Assembly (NCBI GenBank): GCA_012523535.1
Contig: JAAYII010000236.1
Span: forward strand, 1 to 5,418
Source of the DNA: Peptococcaceae bacterium
GTDB lineage: Bacteria; Bacillota; Desulfitobacteriia; Desulfitobacteriales; Syntrophobotulaceae
Direction of reading: 5' to 3'
DNA: 5,418 nt
Shown: positions 4,697-5,418 of the stretch, in pieces
Layout: every line of letters begins with the position of its first letter
How positions within the stretch are numbered: position 1 is the stretch's first letter
Notes under the pieces: model-generated
Seen by the model: the letters and a program-made list of their open reading frames with translations, nothing else
Database searches by the model: none
What the model was told of the DNA's origin: nothing
Translations under genes and position numbers: made by a program

Positions 4697-5418
4697 GATC
4701 ATCTTTTTAAATTCTTGTTCATCGATTACCGGGATCCCGAGGCTTTTGGCTTTGGCAAGCTTGGAACCCGGGTTTTCGCCATAAAGTACGAAAGAAGTTT
4801 TCTTGCTGACGCTGGAAGAAGCCTTGCCGCCCAGGTCCTCAATCAATTGCTCAATTTCCCTGCGGTCCCAGTTTTGCAAAGTGCCGGTTACAACGATACT
4901 CTTGCCGGCAAGGACCTGAGAAGAAGCTTTTTTGTCCGCCGTCATCTTCACCCCGGCCTTTTTAAGCCGTTCAATAAAATCCACGTTGGCCTGATCCTGA
5001 AAGAAGCTTACGATGCTCTTGGCCATAACGGCGCCGATATCCCCGATGTTTTGAAGTTCTTCTTCCTTGGCCCTTTTTAGTTTTTCAATATCTCCGTAAC
5101 GGTTGGCCAGCAGTTTGGCCGCTTTAACTCCCACATGCCGGATACCCAAAGCAAATAACAGGGCCGCCAATCCCCTTTGCTTGCTCTGTTCCAGGGCATT
5201 GAGCAAATTTTGGGCCGACTTTTCCCCCATACGCTCCAGCTTAACCAATTGCTCAAATTTTAGATAATACAAATCGGCGGCATCCTTAATCAGCCCGTTA
5301 TCCAGCAATTGGCCGATTACAGCCGGACCCAAACCTTCGATGTTCATGGCATCCCTGGAAACAAAATGAATCAGGGCTTCCCTCTGCCTGGAAGGGCAGG
5401 TAATGTTTTGGCAGCGAT
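4691..5418 (-). CDS. ligA: NAD+-dependent DNA ligase, C-terminal part (partial, 5' end beyond the window)
   Basis: LigA seals single-strand nicks during replication and repair using NAD+. The visible 241 residues are the C-terminal third, and the frame is open to the right edge. It starts with RCQNITCPSRQREALIHF, giving two cysteines of the four-Cys zinc finger, then VSRDAMNIEGLG, the classic LigA junction into the helix-hairpin-helix region (LVKLERMGEKSAQNLL; ALGIRHVGVKAAKLLANRYG; ELQNIGDIGAVMAKSI). The BRCT domain runs from about LAGKSIVVTGTL to the end, with LGGKASSSVSKKTSFVLYGE, GSKLAKAKSLGIPVIDEQEF. The internal Met at 5347 is not the start. It converges on the P-loop gene. The adenylation and OB domains lie outside the window. 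The stop lies inside a tandem repeat. Confidence 0.97.
   Translation of the reverse strand, partial: RCQNITCPSRQREALIHFVSRDAMNIEGLGPAVIGQLLDNGLIKDAADLYYLKFEQLVKLERMGEKSAQNLLNALEQSKQRGLAALLFALGIRHVGVKAAKLLANRYGDIEKLKRAKEEELQNIGDIGAVMAKSIVSFFQDQANVDFIERLKKAGVKMTADKKASSQVLAGKSIVVTGTLQNWDRREIEQLIEDLGGKASSSVSKKTSFVLYGENPGSKLAKAKSLGIPVIDEQEFKKMIE

Noticed and set aside
4508..5080. 190-codon open frame on the plus strand
   Set aside because: It lies mostly antisense to ligA, which has unmistakable conserved motifs, and its N-terminal part translates the AT-rich repeat and terminator region.

Overview
The window looks like a piece of a low-to-moderate GC Bacillota (Firmicutes, probably Clostridia) chromosome. 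The evidence is the ligA to gatCAB neighbourhood, which is a known Firmicutes arrangement, strong Shine-Dalgarno sites, and the general character of the proteins. I cannot name a species.

Layout. Reading on the minus strand from the right edge, there is the 3' part of ligA (NAD+-dependent DNA ligase; zinc-finger remnant, helix-hairpin-helix region and BRCT domain), ending at 4691. Next comes a single plus-strand gene (3753-4481) for a 242-residue P-loop protein that resembles a reduced VirD4/HerA/FtsK-type ATPase. It is convergent with ligA, divergent from gatC, and clearly AT-richer than the gat genes. The minus strand then resumes with gatC, gatA and gatB, the complete three-subunit Asp/Glu-tRNA amidotransferase. 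At the left edge, the first 21 codons of another minus-strand gene begin at position 64, with a good ribosome binding site and an N-terminus that looks like the start of a membrane protein.

How the genes work together. GatA releases ammonia from glutamine, GatB phosphorylates and amidates the misacylated tRNA, and GatC holds GatA and GatB together; all three come from one transcription unit. A good sigma-A-type promoter with an extended -10 (TTGCTC, 17 bp, TATATT) lies upstream of gatC, with a small inverted repeat at its start-site region. gatA and gatB abut exactly (TAA followed directly by ATG). ligA is a separate DNA replication/repair function. A Rho-independent terminator (4577-4602) lies between the two convergent genes.

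Non-housekeeping signals. (1) The antiparallel P-loop gene between ligA and gatC, which lacks the usual Walker B glutamate. (2) Two unrelated AT-rich short tandem repeats, of period 15 and 16, each sitting exactly on the stop codon of a conserved gene (gatB and ligA). The gatB repeat is in frame and would encode a KNVKY pentapeptide repeat if the amber stop were read through. I see no CRISPR array, tRNA, rRNA or insertion sequence. No complete novel system can be claimed from this window; the P-loop gene is the best candidate for something undescribed.
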